Source: Variovorax boronicumulans (GTDB lineage Bacteria; Pseudomonadota; Gammaproteobacteria; Burkholderiales; Burkholderiaceae_C). From it: a stretch of DNA of 64,000 nucleotides. Position 1 is the first letter of the stretch. Each line of letters starts with the position of its first letter. Positions 1-8,544 of the stretch are shown piece by piece. The stretch is taken from the NCBI RefSeq assembly GCF_030812215.1, contig NZ_JAUSSG010000001.1, positions 186,001 through 250,000 on the forward strand. Direction: 5' to 3'. Both the position numbers and the translations under genes were made by a program. The notes under the pieces were generated by a model. That model saw nothing but the letters and a program-made list of their open reading frames with translations. It made no database searches and was not told where the DNA came from.

Positions 1-156
1 CCGCGCAGCATCGACACCTGGGCCAACCGGCTCACCGTCTACGCGCTGGCGCTGGTGCAGGCCGAAGCCGCGCGCCGAAAGGCCGTGGCCGCCGACGAGA
101 AAGCCGCAACCGCGCCTGCCTCCTCCCCGGCACGCACCGCGAGAAAGAAGACATGA
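1..156 (+). CDS. 3' end of an unidentified gene (truncated by window edge)
   Basis: An open frame runs from base 1 to the TGA at 154-156. It encodes 51 residues that begin PRSIDTWANRLTVYALALVQ and end in an Ala/Lys/Arg-rich tail. The stop overlaps the ATG of the next gene in an ATGA arrangement, so the two are probably translationally coupled and in one operon with the efflux genes. The fragment is too short and low in complexity to name. A TetR-type regulator or another efflux-associated protein would fit the position, but nothing in the tail proves it. Confidence 0.6.
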   Translation, partial: PRSIDTWANRLTVYALALVQAEAARRKAVAADEKAATAPASSPARTARKKT

Positions 157-1679
157 GACGACTCCGACTGATTGCCTCCCGCTGCCTCCTCCCGCTGGGC
201 TTGAGCCTGGCCCTCGCGGGCTGCGGCCTCACGCGCCCGCCGGCCACGGTAGAGGCGCCCTTCCCTCCGCAATGGAATGCGCCCCTGCCACACGGCGGCT
301 CGCTCGCATCGCTGGCCGACTGGTGGCGTCAGCTCGACGACCCGCTGCTGGTCGAGCTGATCGCCGCGGCCGAGAACGCCAGCCCCAACCTCGCGAGCGC
401 CGCGGCGCGCGTGGCCGAGGCGCGCTCCACGCGCGTGCAGGCCGGCGCGGCGCTGCTGCCCAGCCTGGACGGCACGGCGTCGGCGAGCCGGGGCGTCTCG
501 GGTTCGTCCTTCAGCGGGGGTGGCGCGAGTTCCTCCTCATCGAGCAGCAGCGCCCAAGCCGCCACCGCGCCGCTCACCACGCTGCAGGCCGGCCTGCAAT
601 CGAAGTGGGAGATCGATCTCTTCGGGCGCCTGCGCGCCGACCGCGATTCGGCCCAGCAGAAGCTCGACAGCGCAACCGCCAAATGGCACGACGCGCGCGT
701 GGCCGTCGCGGCGGAAACCGCCAACGCCTATTTCTCCGAACGCGCCTGCCGGCAGCAGCTGCGCGTGTCCGAGTCCGATGCCAGGTCGCGCAGCGAAACC
801 GCGCGGCTCACCGACCTGTCGGCGGGCGCCGGCTTCACCGCCCCGGCCGATGCGGCCCTCGCCCGCGCGAGCGCCTCCGACGCCTCGGGCCGCCTCACGC
901 AGCAGCGCGCCCAGTGCGCGATCCAGCGCAAGGCGCTGGTGGCGCTCACCGGCATCGACGAGCCCACGCTCGCGCAGAAGCTCGCCGTCTCGCACACGCA
1001 GCGCGCGCTGGTGGTGATGGGCAGCATCGAGAGCGTGCCGGCAGCGGCGCTGTCGCAGCGGCCCGACGTGTACGCCGCCGAACTCGCCGTGGCCTCGGCC
1101 AGTGCCGACGTGGGCTCGGCCGAGGCCGAACGCTATCCCAAGCTCAGCATCTCGGGCTCCATCGGCCGCACGCAGATCCGCACCAGCGGTTTTCGCGAGT
1201 CGCTGGAGACCTGGACGGTCGGGCCGGTGTCGCTCACCGTTCCGCTGCTCGACTTCGGCGCGCGCGCGGCCAACACCGACGCGGCCAAGGCGCGCTACAC
1301 CGAGGCCGTGTCGCTCTACCGCGCGAACGTGCGGCAGGCGGTGCGCGAGGTGGAAGAGGCGCTCGTCAACCTCGACGCCACCGAAGCCCGCACCACCGAT
1401 GCCGACAATGCGGTGAAGAACTACCAGGCCTCCTTCGACGCCACGCAGGCGCGCTACAGCAGCGGCCTGGCCAGCCTGTTCGAGCTGGAAGACTCGCGCC
1501 GCACCCTCTTCGCCGCGCAGACCGCGCGCGTCACGCTGCAGCGCGAACGCGCCGAAGCCTGGGTTTCGCTGTACCGCTCGATGGGCGGCGGCTGGAACCG
1601 GCCTGAATCTCCAGCCTCCTCGTCAGCGTCCTCGTCAACGACTTCCTCCTCGACCTCTAAGGTTGCGACGTCACCATGA
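153..1679 (+). CDS. NodT-family RND efflux outer-membrane lipoprotein
   Basis: Outer-membrane channel (OprM/NodT type) of a tripartite RND pump, 508 aa, the usual size. The N-terminus is a lipoprotein signal ending LALAGC with the lipidated Cys at residue 24. The OEP hallmark WEIDLFGRLR follows at about residue 150, and a second OEP repeat covers the C-terminal half (around VPLLDFGARA). A run of eight serines near residues 125-133 and a Ser/Thr-rich C-terminal tail are unusual decorations. The gene overlaps the upstream stop and the downstream adaptor start by 4 nt each (ATGA), which indicates a tightly coupled operon. The channel would complete the adaptor and pump encoded next. The function follows clearly from family and context; the drug substrate cannot be told. 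Confidence 0.93.
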   Translation: MRRLRLIASRCLLPLGLSLALAGCGLTRPPATVEAPFPPQWNAPLPHGGSLASLADWWRQLDDPLLVELIAAAENASPNLASAAARVAEARSTRVQAGAALLPSLDGTASASRGVSGSSFSGGGASSSSSSSSAQAATAPLTTLQAGLQSKWEIDLFGRLRADRDSAQQKLDSATAKWHDARVAVAAETANAYFSERACRQQLRVSESDARSRSETARLTDLSAGAGFTAPADAALARASASDASGRLTQQRAQCAIQRKALVALTGIDEPTLAQKLAVSHTQRALVVMGSIESVPAAALSQRPDVYAAELAVASASADVGSAEAERYPKLSISGSIGRTQIRTSGFRESLETWTVGPVSLTVPLLDFGARAANTDAAKARYTEAVSLYRANVRQAVREVEEALVNLDATEARTTDADNAVKNYQASFDATQARYSSGLASLFELEDSRRTLFAAQTARVTLQRERAEAWVSLYRSMGGGWNRPESPASSSASSSTTSSSTSKVATSP

Positions 1680-2893
1680 AAACAATGAAGCGTTCCACCC
1701 TCGTCATCGCGCTGCTGGCGCTCGTCATCGTCGTCGTCGCGGCCGTGTGGCTCGTGCGCAAGCCCTCGGGCACGCCGGCCGAGCAGGCCGCGGCAGCCAA
1801 ATCCAAGGACGTCAAGGACGGCGCCGCGGCGCCCAAGCCCGCGCTCACCGTCACCGTCGCCAAGCCCGAAGCCACCGAGCTGACCGTCACGCTCGCTGCC
1901 AACGGCAACGTCGCGGCCTGGCAGGAGGCCGTCGTCGGCTCCGAATCCAACGGCCTCCGGCTCGCCGAGGTGCGCGTGAACGTGGGCGACGTGGTCAAGA
2001 AGGGCCAGGTGCTCGCGGTCTTCTCGCCCGAGACGGTGCAGGCCGACATCGCGCAGTCGCGCGCCTCGCTGGCCGAAGCCCGCGCCACCGCGGCCGATGC
2101 CGCCGGCAACGCCGCGCGCGCCCGGACGCTGCAGGCCACGGGCGCCCTCAGCCAGCAGCAGATCAACCAGTACCAGACGACCGAGCAGACCGCCAAGGCG
2201 CGCGTCGAAGCCGCCGAGGCCGTGCTGGCCGCGCAGCAGGTGCGCGGGCGCAACACGCAGGTGCTGGCGCCGGACGACGGCGTGATTTCCGCGCGCACCG
2301 CCACGGTGGGCAGCGTGGTCGCGGCCGGCACCGAGCTGTTCCGCCTGATCCGCCAGGGCCGCCTCGAATGGCGCGCCGAAGTCACCTCGGCCGAGCTCGC
2401 ACGCATCGCGGTCGGAACGCCCGCCTTCGTGGTCAGCGCCAGCGGCGCGCAGGTGCGCGGCAAGGTGCGCAGCATCGCGCCCACGGTCGATCCGCAGACG
2501 CGGGCGGCGCTGGTCTACGTCGACCTGCCCACGGTGCTGCAGAACACCGGCGTGAAGGCCGGCATGTTCGCGCGCGGCGACTTCGACCTCGGCCGCAGCT
2601 CGGCGCCCACGGTGCCGCAGGCCTCCATCGTTCCGCGCGACGGCTTCAACAACGTGTTCGTGCTGCAGCCCGACAACCGCGTCTCGCAGATCAAGGTGCA
2701 GATCGGCCGCCGGCTGAACGACCGCATCGAGATCACCAGCGCGCTGCCCGAGGGCGCACAGGTCGTCGTGCAGGGTGCGGGCTTCCTGAACGACGGCGAC
2801 CTCGTGCGCGTGGTGGCGGCAACGCCGCCTGCCGCACCAGCGGCAGCGGCCCAGCCGGCGAAATCCGCGGCATCCGCCGCGGTCGCCAAGTAA
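1676..2893 (+). CDS. RND efflux periplasmic adaptor (membrane fusion protein)
   Basis: Periplasmic adaptor linking the inner-membrane pump to the NodT-type channel, 405 aa. The N-terminal segment after MKTMKRS is a single membrane anchor (LVIALLALVIVVVAAVWLV). Next come a biotinyl/lipoyl-like half (around ANGNVAAWQEAVVGSES), an alpha-helical hairpin rich in Ala/Gln/Glu (about 130-190) and a beta-barrel with the second lipoyl half. The C-terminus is an Ala/Pro-rich linker. The start overlaps the end of the channel gene (ATGA) and the pump follows after 18 nt, so all three should be cotranscribed. This is the HlyD/AcrA adaptor family; the exact subtype is not resolvable by eye. Confidence 0.93.
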   Translation: MKTMKRSTLVIALLALVIVVVAAVWLVRKPSGTPAEQAAAAKSKDVKDGAAAPKPALTVTVAKPEATELTVTLAANGNVAAWQEAVVGSESNGLRLAEVRVNVGDVVKKGQVLAVFSPETVQADIAQSRASLAEARATAADAAGNAARARTLQATGALSQQQINQYQTTEQTAKARVEAAEAVLAAQQVRGRNTQVLAPDDGVISARTATVGSVVAAGTELFRLIRQGRLEWRAEVTSAELARIAVGTPAFVVSASGAQVRGKVRSIAPTVDPQTRAALVYVDLPTVLQNTGVKAGMFARGDFDLGRSSAPTVPQASIVPRDGFNNVFVLQPDNRVSQIKVQIGRRLNDRIEITSALPEGAQVVVQGAGFLNDGDLVRVVAATPPAAPAAAAQPAKSAASAAVAK

Positions 2894-2911
2894 GACAAAC
2901 AAGGACACGCC

Positions 2912-5900
2912 ATGAACGTTTCCGCCTGGTCCATACGCAACCCGATTCCGGCGGTGATGCTGTTCGTGCTGCTCACCTTCGGTGGGCTGCTGTCGTTCAA
3001 CGCGATGAAGGTGCAGAACTTTCCGGACATCGACCTGCCGACCGTCACGGTCTCGGCGTTGCTGCCCGGTGCCGCGCCTTCGCAGCTGGAAACCGACGTC
3101 GCGCGCAAGCTCGAGAACTCCATCGCCACCGTGCAGGGCCTCAAGCACATCACCACCAAGGTGCAGGACGGCGCCGCCACGCTGATCGTGGAGTTCCGTC
3201 TCGAAAAGCCGGTGCAGGAAGCCGTGGACGACGTGCGCTCCGCGGTGCAGCGCGTGCGCGCCGACCTGCCGGCCGACGTGCGCGACCCGGTGGTCACCAA
3301 GCTGGACCTCGCGGGCCAGCCGGTGCTGGCCTTCACCATCGCCTCGTCGCAAATGGACGCCGAGGCGCTCAGCTGGTACGTGGACAACGACGTCACCAAG
3401 AAGCTGCTCGCGCTGCCCGGCGTGGGCGCGGTGAACCGCGTGGGCGGCGTCACGCGCCAGGTGCACATCGACCTGGACCCGGGCAAGCTGCAGGCGCTGG
3501 GCGCCTCGGCCGCCGACATCTCGCGCCAGCTGCGCCAGGTGCAGGTCGAGAGCGCGGGCGGCCGCTTCGACCTGGGCGGCAGCGAACAGCCGGTGCGCAC
3601 GCTCGCCACCGTGCAGTCGGCCGACCAGCTCAACGACATCCAGATCGTGCTGTCCGACGGTCGCCGCGTGCGGCTCGATCAGGTCGCGCGCATCAGCGAC
3701 ACCATCGCCGAGCCGCGCTCGGGCGCCTTGCTCAACGGCAAGCCGGTGGTGGGCTTCGAAGTGGCCCGCAGCCGCGGCGCCAGCGAAGTGGAAGTGGGCC
3801 GCGCGATACAGAAGGCGCTGGGCGAGATGCGCGCGCAGCGTCCCGACATCGAGCTGACCGAAGCCTTCAACTTCGTCGACCCGGTGGAAGAGGAATACAA
3901 CGGCTCGCTGCACCTGCTGTACGAGGGTGCCATCCTGGCGGTGATCGTGGTGTGGCTGTTTCTGCGCGACTGGCGCGCCACCTTCGTCTCGGCCGTGGCG
4001 CTTCCGATGTCGGTGATCCCGGCGTTCATCGGCATGTTCGTGCTGGGCTTCTCGGTCAACGTCATCTCGCTGCTCGCGCTCTCGCTGGTGGTCGGGATAT
4101 TGGTGGACGACGCGATCGTGGAGGTCGAGAACATCGTGCGGCACCTGCGCATGGGCAAGACGCCCTACCAGGCAGCGATGGAGGCGGCCGACGAAATCGG
4201 CCTGGCGGTGATCGCCACCACCTTCACGCTGATCGCGGTGTTCCTGCCCACGGCCTTCATGAGCGGCGTGGCCGGCAAGTTCTTCAAGCAGTTCGGCTGG
4301 ACGGCATCGCTCGCGGTGTTCGCCTCGCTGGTGGTCGCGCGGGTGCTCACGCCGATGATGGCGGCCTACATCCTCAAGCCCGTGGTCGGCGAAGAAAAAG
4401 AGCCCGGCTGGCTGCGCTGGTACATGCGCGCAGTGGAATGGAGCACGCACCACCGCTTCAAGACGATGGTGCTGGCCACCCTCTTCTTCTTCGGCTCGCT
4501 CGCGATGATCCCGCTGCTCAAGACCGGCTTCATTCCGCCGGACGACAACTCGCAGACGCAGATCTACCTGTCGCTCGCGCCGGGCTCCACGCTCGCGCAG
4601 ACCACGGCAGCCGCCGAGGAAACGCGCAACCGCGTGATGAAGATCGCGCACGTGAAGAGCGTCTACACCACGGTGGCCGGCGGCAGCGCGGGCGGCGACC
4701 CGTTCGCGAGCTTCGGCACGCCCGAGACGCGCAAGGCCACGCTCACCATCAAGCTGGACGAGCGCGGCGACCGGCCGCGCAAGCAGGTGATCGAGAACCA
4801 GATCCGCACCGCCCTGGAAACCCTGCCCGGCGTGCGCAGCACGGTGGGCCTGGGCGGCTCGGGCGAAAAATACATCCTGGCGCTCACCGGCGAAGACCCG
4901 CTCGCGCTGGCAGCCGCGGCCAGCGCGGTCGAGAAAGACCTGCGCACCATCCACGGCCTGGGCAACATCACCTCCACCGCAAGCCTGATCCGTCCCGAAA
5001 TCGCCGTGCGCCCCGACTTCGCGCGCGCCGCCGACCTGGGCGTGACCAGCGCCGCCATTGCCGAGACGCTGCGCGTGGCCACGCTGGGCGACTACGACCA
5101 GTCGCTCGCCAAGCTCAACCTTGCGCAGCGGCAGGTGCCGATCGTGGTGAAGCTGGAAGACTCGGCGCGCAAGGACCTCGACCTGCTCGGCCGCCTCTCG
5201 GTGCCCGGCGCACGCGGCCCCGTCATGCTGAGCCAGGTGGCCTCGCTCACCATGGAAGGCGGCCCGGCCGTGATCGACCGCTACGACCGCTCGCGCAACG
5301 TGAACTTCGAGATCGAACTCTCCAGCGTGGGCCTGGGCGATGCGAAGACGGCGGTGATGAACCTCCCCTCGATCCAGAAGCTGCCGCCCGGCGTGCGCGT
5401 GACCGAAGTGGGCGATGCGGAAGTGATGACCGAACTCTTCGCGAGTTTCGGCCTCGCGATGCTCACGGGTGTGCTGTGCATCTACATCGTGCTGGTGCTG
5501 CTGTTCAAGGACTTCCTGCACCCGGTGACCATCCTGTGCGCGCTGCCGCTCGCGCTCGGCGGCGCCTTCGTGGGTTTGCTGATCGGGCAGAAGGCACTCT
5601 CGATGCCCTCGCTGATCGGGCTCATCATGCTGATGGGCATCGCGACGAAGAACTCGATCCTGCTGGTCGAGTACGCCATCGTCGCGCGCCGCGACCACGG
5701 CATGAACCGCTGGGACGCGCTGCGCGACGCCTGCCACAAGCGCGCGCGGCCCATCATCATGACCACGCTCGCCATGGGCGCCGGCATGCTGCCGATTGCC
5801 GTGGGCTTCGGCGCCGCCGACTCGAGTTTCCGCTCGCCGATGGCGATGGCGGTGATCGGCGGACTGATCACCTCGACGGTGCTGAGCCTGCTGGTGGTGC

Positions 5901-6052
5901 CGGCGGTGTTCACCTACATCGACGACATCGAGCACTGGATACGGCGCACCGTGCGCAAGCTGCGCGGGCAGCCGGCCGATCCGCACATCGACGACGACCT
6001 GCGCGAAGCCCCGGCCGACGGCGGCAGTGCGCCCGCGCGCACGGGCGCCTGA
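2912..6052 (+). CDS. RND multidrug efflux pump, inner-membrane permease
   Basis: Proton-driven hydrophobic/amphiphilic efflux pump (AcrB/MdtC superfamily), 1046 aa, full length. The N-terminus (IRNPIPAVMLFVLLTFGGLLSF) is TM1, and the porter motif region with NFPDIDLPTVTV follows. TM4 carries the proton-relay pair in GILVDDAIVEVENIV, where D399-D400 match the AcrB DD pair, so it is an HAE-type drug pump rather than a metal pump. A second set of membrane helices lies near 850-1010. It is the third gene of the operon, 18 nt after the adaptor. No adjacent specific regulator is visible inside the window. Substrates are unknown; family and complex are certain. Confidence 0.95.
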   Translation: MNVSAWSIRNPIPAVMLFVLLTFGGLLSFNAMKVQNFPDIDLPTVTVSALLPGAAPSQLETDVARKLENSIATVQGLKHITTKVQDGAATLIVEFRLEKPVQEAVDDVRSAVQRVRADLPADVRDPVVTKLDLAGQPVLAFTIASSQMDAEALSWYVDNDVTKKLLALPGVGAVNRVGGVTRQVHIDLDPGKLQALGASAADISRQLRQVQVESAGGRFDLGGSEQPVRTLATVQSADQLNDIQIVLSDGRRVRLDQVARISDTIAEPRSGALLNGKPVVGFEVARSRGASEVEVGRAIQKALGEMRAQRPDIELTEAFNFVDPVEEEYNGSLHLLYEGAILAVIVVWLFLRDWRATFVSAVALPMSVIPAFIGMFVLGFSVNVISLLALSLVVGILVDDAIVEVENIVRHLRMGKTPYQAAMEAADEIGLAVIATTFTLIAVFLPTAFMSGVAGKFFKQFGWTASLAVFASLVVARVLTPMMAAYILKPVVGEEKEPGWLRWYMRAVEWSTHHRFKTMVLATLFFFGSLAMIPLLKTGFIPPDDNSQTQIYLSLAPGSTLAQTTAAAEETRNRVMKIAHVKSVYTTVAGGSAGGDPFASFGTPETRKATLTIKLDERGDRPRKQVIENQIRTALETLPGVRSTVGLGGSGEKYILALTGEDPLALAAAASAVEKDLRTIHGLGNITSTASLIRPEIAVRPDFARAADLGVTSAAIAETLRVATLGDYDQSLAKLNLAQRQVPIVVKLEDSARKDLDLLGRLSVPGARGPVMLSQVASLTMEGGPAVIDRYDRSRNVNFEIELSSVGLGDAKTAVMNLPSIQKLPPGVRVTEVGDAEVMTELFASFGLAMLTGVLCIYIVLVLLFKDFLHPVTILCALPLALGGAFVGLLIGQKALSMPSLIGLIMLMGIATKNSILLVEYAIVARRDHGMNRWDALRDACHKRARPIIMTTLAMGAGMLPIAVGFGAADSSFRSPMAMAVIGGLITSTVLSLLVVPAVFTYIDDIEHWIRRTVRKLRGQPADPHIDDDLREAPADGGSAPARTGA

Positions 6053-6099
6053 ATCCCCAGCCTGCCTGCGGCATCGAACACGACGACACGAGGTAAGCG

Positions 6100-7350
6100 A
6101 TGAGCGTCTTCTCCGCCTGGCCGTACGTCGTGCTCATGGGGGTGGTGCTCCTCGCGCTGGCCCTGCCGGTCTTTCGCGCCGCCGACGAGCCGCTGTCGCG
6201 CGACCAGCGCACCACAACGCTCGACGGGCTGCGCGGCTTTCTCGCGCTGAGCGTCTTCGTGCACCACCTGATGGTGACCCACGGCTACCTCGGGAACGGC
6301 GTGTGGACCTTTCCACCGACCGGCTTCCCCACGCAGCTCGGGCAGGTCGGCGTGGGGGTCTTCTTCATGATCACGGGCTTCCTGTTCTGGGGCAAGTTGC
6401 TGGACACCAAGGGCCGGCCCGACTGGCGCAGCCTCTACATCGGCAGGCTCTGGCGCATCGGCCCGATGTACCTAGTGGCGGTCGGGCTGATGCTCTTCGT
6501 CGTCGCCTGCAAGACCGGGTTCGCGCTCAAGGAGCCGGTCTGGTCCGTGCTGGGCGGCGCGCTGCAATGGCTGGCGCTGGGCATCGTGCCGATGCAGCCC
6601 GACGTCAACGGCTACGAAGGGACGCGGTTCATCCTCGCGGGCGTGACCTGGACGGTCTTCGTGGAGTGGCTCTTCTACGGATCGCTCTGGCTCATGGCGC
6701 CGCTCGCGCGCCATGGGCGCACGCCACGCTTTGTCGGTGGGGCCTTGCTGCTGTGCCTGCTGGCGTTGGCATTCGCGGCGCTTCAGTCGGCCGGTGTCTC
6801 GCCTTCGCACCCCACGCTGGCGCTGGTGATCGGCGCCCTGCTCTGGGTGCTGGCGTCGTTCCTCATGGGAATGATGTCGGCCTGGCTGGTGCGGCACGAA
6901 GGCGCGAGCCGGCTCGCTTCGCGCCTGCCGGCTGGGGCGGCGTCGCTGCTTGCCGTGGGCTGCATGGGCGCCGTGCTCTTCGGGTTCCCGCACATGGCCG
7001 GCCCCGTCCAGGCCGTGCTGCTCTGGGTCTTTTTCCACCTGGTCTGCGCCGGCAGCACGCTCTACGGCCTGCTGGCCCTGCGCGCGGCGCGGCGCATGAG
7101 CACAGCGAGCTACAGCATCTACCTGCTGCAGGGCATTGCGCTGACCGCCGTCTTCGCGTTGCCGCCGGTGCGGGCTTTCGCGATGGCCGGTGCGGCGCAG
7201 TACTGGCTGGTCGGCACCCTTTGCGCGCTGCTGCTCGTGGCGGCCTCGGTGGCGAGCTACCGGCTGGTGGAGAAGCCAGGCATCGCGCAAGGCAAGCGTG
7301 CGCGGTCCGGGTTGCGGGGCCTGCCTGCCGCGCAGGCCGCCAACTCCTGA
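6100..7350 (+). CDS. Acyltransferase family 3 membrane protein (OafA/YrhL-like)
   Basis: Integral membrane O-acyltransferase, 416 aa, with about ten hydrophobic segments. The family signature is near the N-terminus: TTTLDGLRGFLALSVFVHH, with the conserved Arg and His that handle the acyl donor. Enzymes of this family acetylate or acylate extracytoplasmic sugars, lipid A/O-antigen or peptidoglycan. The target here is unknown. It starts 47 nt after the RND pump with a good Shine-Dalgarno (GAGGT) before ATG, so it may share the efflux transcript, although the functional link is not obvious. A 7-bp GC-rich stem (7366-7372 with 7389-7395) follows the stop but lacks a T tract. Confidence 0.88.
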   Translation: MSVFSAWPYVVLMGVVLLALALPVFRAADEPLSRDQRTTTLDGLRGFLALSVFVHHLMVTHGYLGNGVWTFPPTGFPTQLGQVGVGVFFMITGFLFWGKLLDTKGRPDWRSLYIGRLWRIGPMYLVAVGLMLFVVACKTGFALKEPVWSVLGGALQWLALGIVPMQPDVNGYEGTRFILAGVTWTVFVEWLFYGSLWLMAPLARHGRTPRFVGGALLLCLLALAFAALQSAGVSPSHPTLALVIGALLWVLASFLMGMMSAWLVRHEGASRLASRLPAGAASLLAVGCMGAVLFGFPHMAGPVQAVLLWVFFHLVCAGSTLYGLLALRAARRMSTASYSIYLLQGIALTAVFALPPVRAFAMAGAAQYWLVGTLCALLLVAASVASYRLVEKPGIAQGKRARSGLRGLPAAQAANS

Positions 7351-7541
7351 TCGAGACGGATCACCTGGCCGCGGCGCGCCGCGTCGGTGCGGCCAAACCC
7401 ATCGGACGCAGCGCGAACGGCCAGCATGGCGCGGCAATGGTTGTCCCGTTCGGCCTGTGAAATAGGCTGCATGGCGGATTTCGCAAGCGCGCGCGTCTTC
7501 GAATAATTCCCCTGCCCTTCACTCGAGACAGAGGCCCCGCC

Positions 7542-8483
7542 ATGACACGCCCCACCCTGCGATTCGGCTCCTTCGGCCCCGATGTCTCGCTGCTGCAATC
7601 GGCCCTCAATGCATGGGTGGCCTCCCGGCTCCCGCAACTGGTGACCGACGGAAAGTTCGGGCCCATGACCAGTTCCAAGGTCAAGGAATACCAGGGCTTC
7701 TGCAAGCTGGTGCCCGACGCCGTCGTCGGCGCGCTGACCTGGGGTGCGCTCGAAACGCTGATCGCGCAGGTGCTGGGACTGGGTGGGCCGCCCGCACCGC
7801 CACCGCCGCCGGGCAAGCAAGCGGGCGCCGAGCTGGGCGCCAGCGTGGTGGCGACAGCGGAAGCGGTGCTGGCCAAGTGGGGCTGGACCGCGTCGTCGCA
7901 GCCCAGCCAGAGCCTGGAGCGCATCGCCGCGGCGCTGTGCGCGAACCCCTCGAGCCCGAACCGGCCGCGCCAGGGCGGCCTGGCGCTGCAGAAGATCTTC
8001 CAGGATGCGAACGTGCCCGGCGCCTACATCGGCCGCTGCCCCACCATCACCGCGCAGGCGGTGCAGAAATGGCAGGAGATGGACGCCGGCAACTGGCGCA
8101 ACGCCAACGACCTGTGCGCCTGGTGCGGCATCTTCTGCATCTTCGTGTACCGCACCGCCGGCATCAACGTGCCGGGCGGCTGGGCGCAGCACAGCAAGAA
8201 CGTGTTCGACGACGCCGTGTTCCAGCGCATCACCAGCTATTCGGCGGTGTTCCCGGGCTGCATCGGCGTGGTGAGCGGCATCAAGCCGGGCGGGCGCAAC
8301 CACCATTTCATCGTCACCTCGAACGCCAACGACCGCATGGAAAGCATCGACGGCAATGCGTTCGGGCCCGACCCCAACGACAAGAGCAAAGGCAACAAGA
8401 GCGTGATCGCGCGCAACGCCTACACCTATGGCCAGTTGCAGCAGGAGACGGCCTACTTCCTTGCGCCGGTCGCCGCAGCCTGA
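7542..8483 (+). CDS. Peptidoglycan-binding protein with CHAP-like Cys/His domain
   Basis: 313 aa with two recognisable parts. Residues about 5-70 form a PG_binding_1 type three-helix domain (FGSFGPDVSLLQSAL, DGKFGPMTSSKVKEYQ). A Pro/Gly linker (about 80-90) follows. The C-terminal half has a Cys-containing helix (LCAWCGIFCIFV, C192/C195) and a later HH pair (H254/H255) plus acidic/Asn residues. That is the layout of a CHAP/NlpC-like amidase or peptidase. No signal peptide is visible, so export would need a phage-like or type VI-like route, or the protein is cytoplasmic. Start ATG has an AGAGG Shine-Dalgarno. It stands alone between two other transcription units and ends at a strong hairpin. 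The enzymatic role is an inference from the fold pattern. Confidence 0.75.
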   Translation: MTRPTLRFGSFGPDVSLLQSALNAWVASRLPQLVTDGKFGPMTSSKVKEYQGFCKLVPDAVVGALTWGALETLIAQVLGLGGPPAPPPPPGKQAGAELGASVVATAEAVLAKWGWTASSQPSQSLERIAAALCANPSSPNRPRQGGLALQKIFQDANVPGAYIGRCPTITAQAVQKWQEMDAGNWRNANDLCAWCGIFCIFVYRTAGINVPGGWAQHSKNVFDDAVFQRITSYSAVFPGCIGVVSGIKPGGRNHHFIVTSNANDRMESIDGNAFGPDPNDKSKGNKSVIARNAYTYGQLQQETAYFLAPVAAA

Positions 8484-8490
8484 AAGAAAA

Positions 8491-8518
8491 ATGCCGCGGG
8501 GCCTGGGCGCCGCGGCAT
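8491..8518. terminator. Bidirectional hairpin terminator between convergent genes
   Basis: Nine-bp perfect arms ATGCCGCGG (8491-8499) and CCGCGGCAT (8510-8518) enclose a 10-nt loop. On the plus strand TTT follows; on the minus strand a T-rich stretch follows. It therefore serves both the peptidoglycan-binding gene and the convergent tctA. Confidence 0.8.
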
Positions 8519-8544
8519 TTCGAAGAGCAAGCGCAGAAGAACGG

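Noticed and set aside
1454..5986. A 1510-codon open frame on the minus strand opposite the RND operon, and a similar 1477-codon frame on the plus strand (1663-6096)
   Set aside because: Composition is extreme (His/Arg/Gly-rich), there are no domains, and it lies antisense or out of frame to clearly conserved efflux genes. High GC makes stop codons rare.
7366..7395. TGGCCGC/GCGGCCA stem after the acyltransferase gene as a terminator
   Set aside because: Short stem in a GC-rich stretch with no T tract; chance pairing is likely.
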